Shown here piece by piece: positions 62,959 to 64,000 of a DNA stretch of 64,000 nucleotides. The position numbers and the translations under genes were made by a program. Source of the stretch: Aulostomus chinensis (taxonomy: Eukaryota; Chordata; Actinopteri; Syngnathiformes; Aulostomidae). The stretch is taken from contig JBBMOA010000015.1 in NCBI GenBank assembly GCA_037954235.1, positions 24,129,569 to 24,193,568 of the forward strand, given 5' to 3'. The notes under the pieces are model-generated. The model did no database searches. It worked only from the letters and a program-made list of their open reading frames with translations, and was not told the DNA's origin. Every line of letters begins with the position of its first letter. Positions within the stretch are counted from its first letter, which is position 1.

Positions 62959-63315
62959 GTCAGTCACATACACTTGCCCACAAAAGTTGCAAATTAGAAC
63001 AAGTTTATCGAGTGATAGAAAAATAGCAACTTTTACAAACTTGCCTACCTCAAACTAAATCTTCTTTAAGAGGAAGACTGTCAGATAATGACGAGTTACA
63101 CCGCAAGCATCATGCAGCTTCTGATTATTCTACTTCTCCACTGGATGATCCACCTAGAGAAATCTTACATGTTAGTAAAATTTATACCACAGCTTGTTTC
63201 TCTGTTTGTGTCTCGTATTTTAAAGTGTGTCTGTTATGAGTCACAATCACTTCACAATGTACCATATATCAACATAACAGCAGAAAACACATTTTCTTTT
63301 TTTAATATTTTTTGC

Positions 63316-63412
63316 ATGGGGGGGTGTGACATGCAGCAAAGGACATCTGGCCTGAAAAGCCGGGGTCAGCTGCATGTGTGACATGCGTTCTAACCACTCG
63401 ACCAACTGAGCA
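63316..63412 (-). repeat. tRNA-headed retroposon fragment
   Basis: On the minus strand it reads CTCAGTTGGTCGAGTGGTTA (box-A-like), then GCAGCTGACCCCGG, then GTCCTTTGCTGCATGTCACA. This is the layout of another common teleost SINE head, with a decayed B box (CTTTTCAGGCC). It directly abuts the 3' end of the LINE. Confidence 0.65.
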
Positions 63413-63423
63413 TCGTTGTCGTC

Positions 63424-64000
63424 GTTGCCGCCATCGTCTTTGGTTGGTCCGGGTCGCACAAGCAGCAGCCTCAGGCCAGCCGAGAGATACAATCCCTCCA
63501 GCATGTCCTGGGTCGGCCCCGAGGCCTCCTCCCAGTCAGACATGCCTGGAAAACCTCCTGAGGGAGGAGTCCAGGAGGCATCCGCACCAGATGCCCAAAC
63601 CACCTCAACTGACTCCTCTCAACATGGAGGAGCAGCAGCTCTACTCTGAGTCCCTCCTGAATGACTGAGCTTCTCACCCTATCTCGAAGGGAGAACCCAG
63701 CCACTCTGCGGAGGAAACTCATTTGGGCCTCATTTGTATTCGCGATCTCGTTCTTTCTGTCATTACCCTGACCTCATGACCACAGGTGAGGGTTGGTGCG
63801 TAGATTGATTGGTAAATTGGGAGCCTCGCCTTTTGGCTAAGCTCCCTCTTCATCGCAACGGACTGGTTTAGCACCCGCACCACTGCGGACGCTGCCCCAA
63901 TCCACCTGTCAATCTCCCGCTCCATCTTACCCTCACTCGTGAACAAGATCCCGAGATACTTAAACTCCTCCACCTGAGGCAGGACCCCCACCCCCCGCAG
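63424..64000 (-). pseudogene. LINE reverse-transcriptase C-terminal region, broken, open at window end
   Basis: Two minus-strand frames abut. The first (63991 to about 63722) reads LPQVEEFKYLGILFTSEGKM, then EREIDRWIGAASAV, then YAPTLTCGHEVRVMTERTRS. The second continues MSFLRRVAGFSLRDRVRSS, then RSQLRWFGHLVRMPPG and GRRPRGRPRTCWRDCISRLA. This is the typical C-terminus of a fish non-LTR retrotransposon reverse transcriptase. Between the two parts, extra bases near 63728 shift the frame by two, so the copy is dead. The 5' part of the element continues past the end of the window. Confidence 0.85.

Noticed and set aside
63378..63668. Plus-strand frames of 96 and 77 codons near the window end
   Set aside because: They are antisense to the LINE reverse-transcriptase tail, whose minus-strand motifs are clear.

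Overview
The window reads as the genome of a bony fish, probably a percomorph teleost. It has long introns dense in microsatellites, tRNA-headed retroposons, hAT-, Tc1- and Harbinger-type fossils and a LINE tail. There is no operon-like packing and most open frames are repeats. Species and chromosome cannot be read from the sequence.

I can defend one protein-coding gene: dlg2 (PSD-93/chapsyn-110, a synaptic MAGUK scaffold), on the + strand and incomplete at both ends. Four constitutive-type exons are clear: 7318-7482 (shared N-terminal segment of the long isoforms), 59496-59549, 61420-61470 and 62834-62958 (the linker and the first part of PDZ1). The intron between the first two is about 52 kb. 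Inside it lie alternative first exons: 35423-35506 (MFASIWYAKK...), 52804-53139 (MTAYLSKQQSC...) and a less certain candidate at 42840-43154. All three end in a phase-0 splice donor, which fits the phase-0 acceptor at 59496. Each would give the same PDZ scaffold a different N-terminus from its own promoter.

Layout. 1-7317: intron with a 1.5-kb minisatellite of a 20-bp unit and a Tc1/mariner fossil. 7318-7482: exon. 7483-35422: intron with repeat families A, B and C, a complete hAT-type MITE, a Harbinger-like element, nested insertions and a coding-like relic. 35423-43154: two alternative first exons separated by about 7 kb. 43155-52803: mostly microsatellites. 52804-53139: the third alternative first exon, behind a CT/CA-rich leader. 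53140-59495: a modular retroposon. 59496-62958: the linker and PDZ1 exons. 63316-64000: a retroposon head abutting the 3' end of a LINE on the minus strand.

I did not find a CRISPR array, operon, RNA gene or new multi-gene system. The most promising new biology is the set of alternative dlg2 first exons, above all the candidate at 42840. The transposons are unusually readable, with several target-site duplications visible by eye. Family letters A-D are labels made for this report, not database names.
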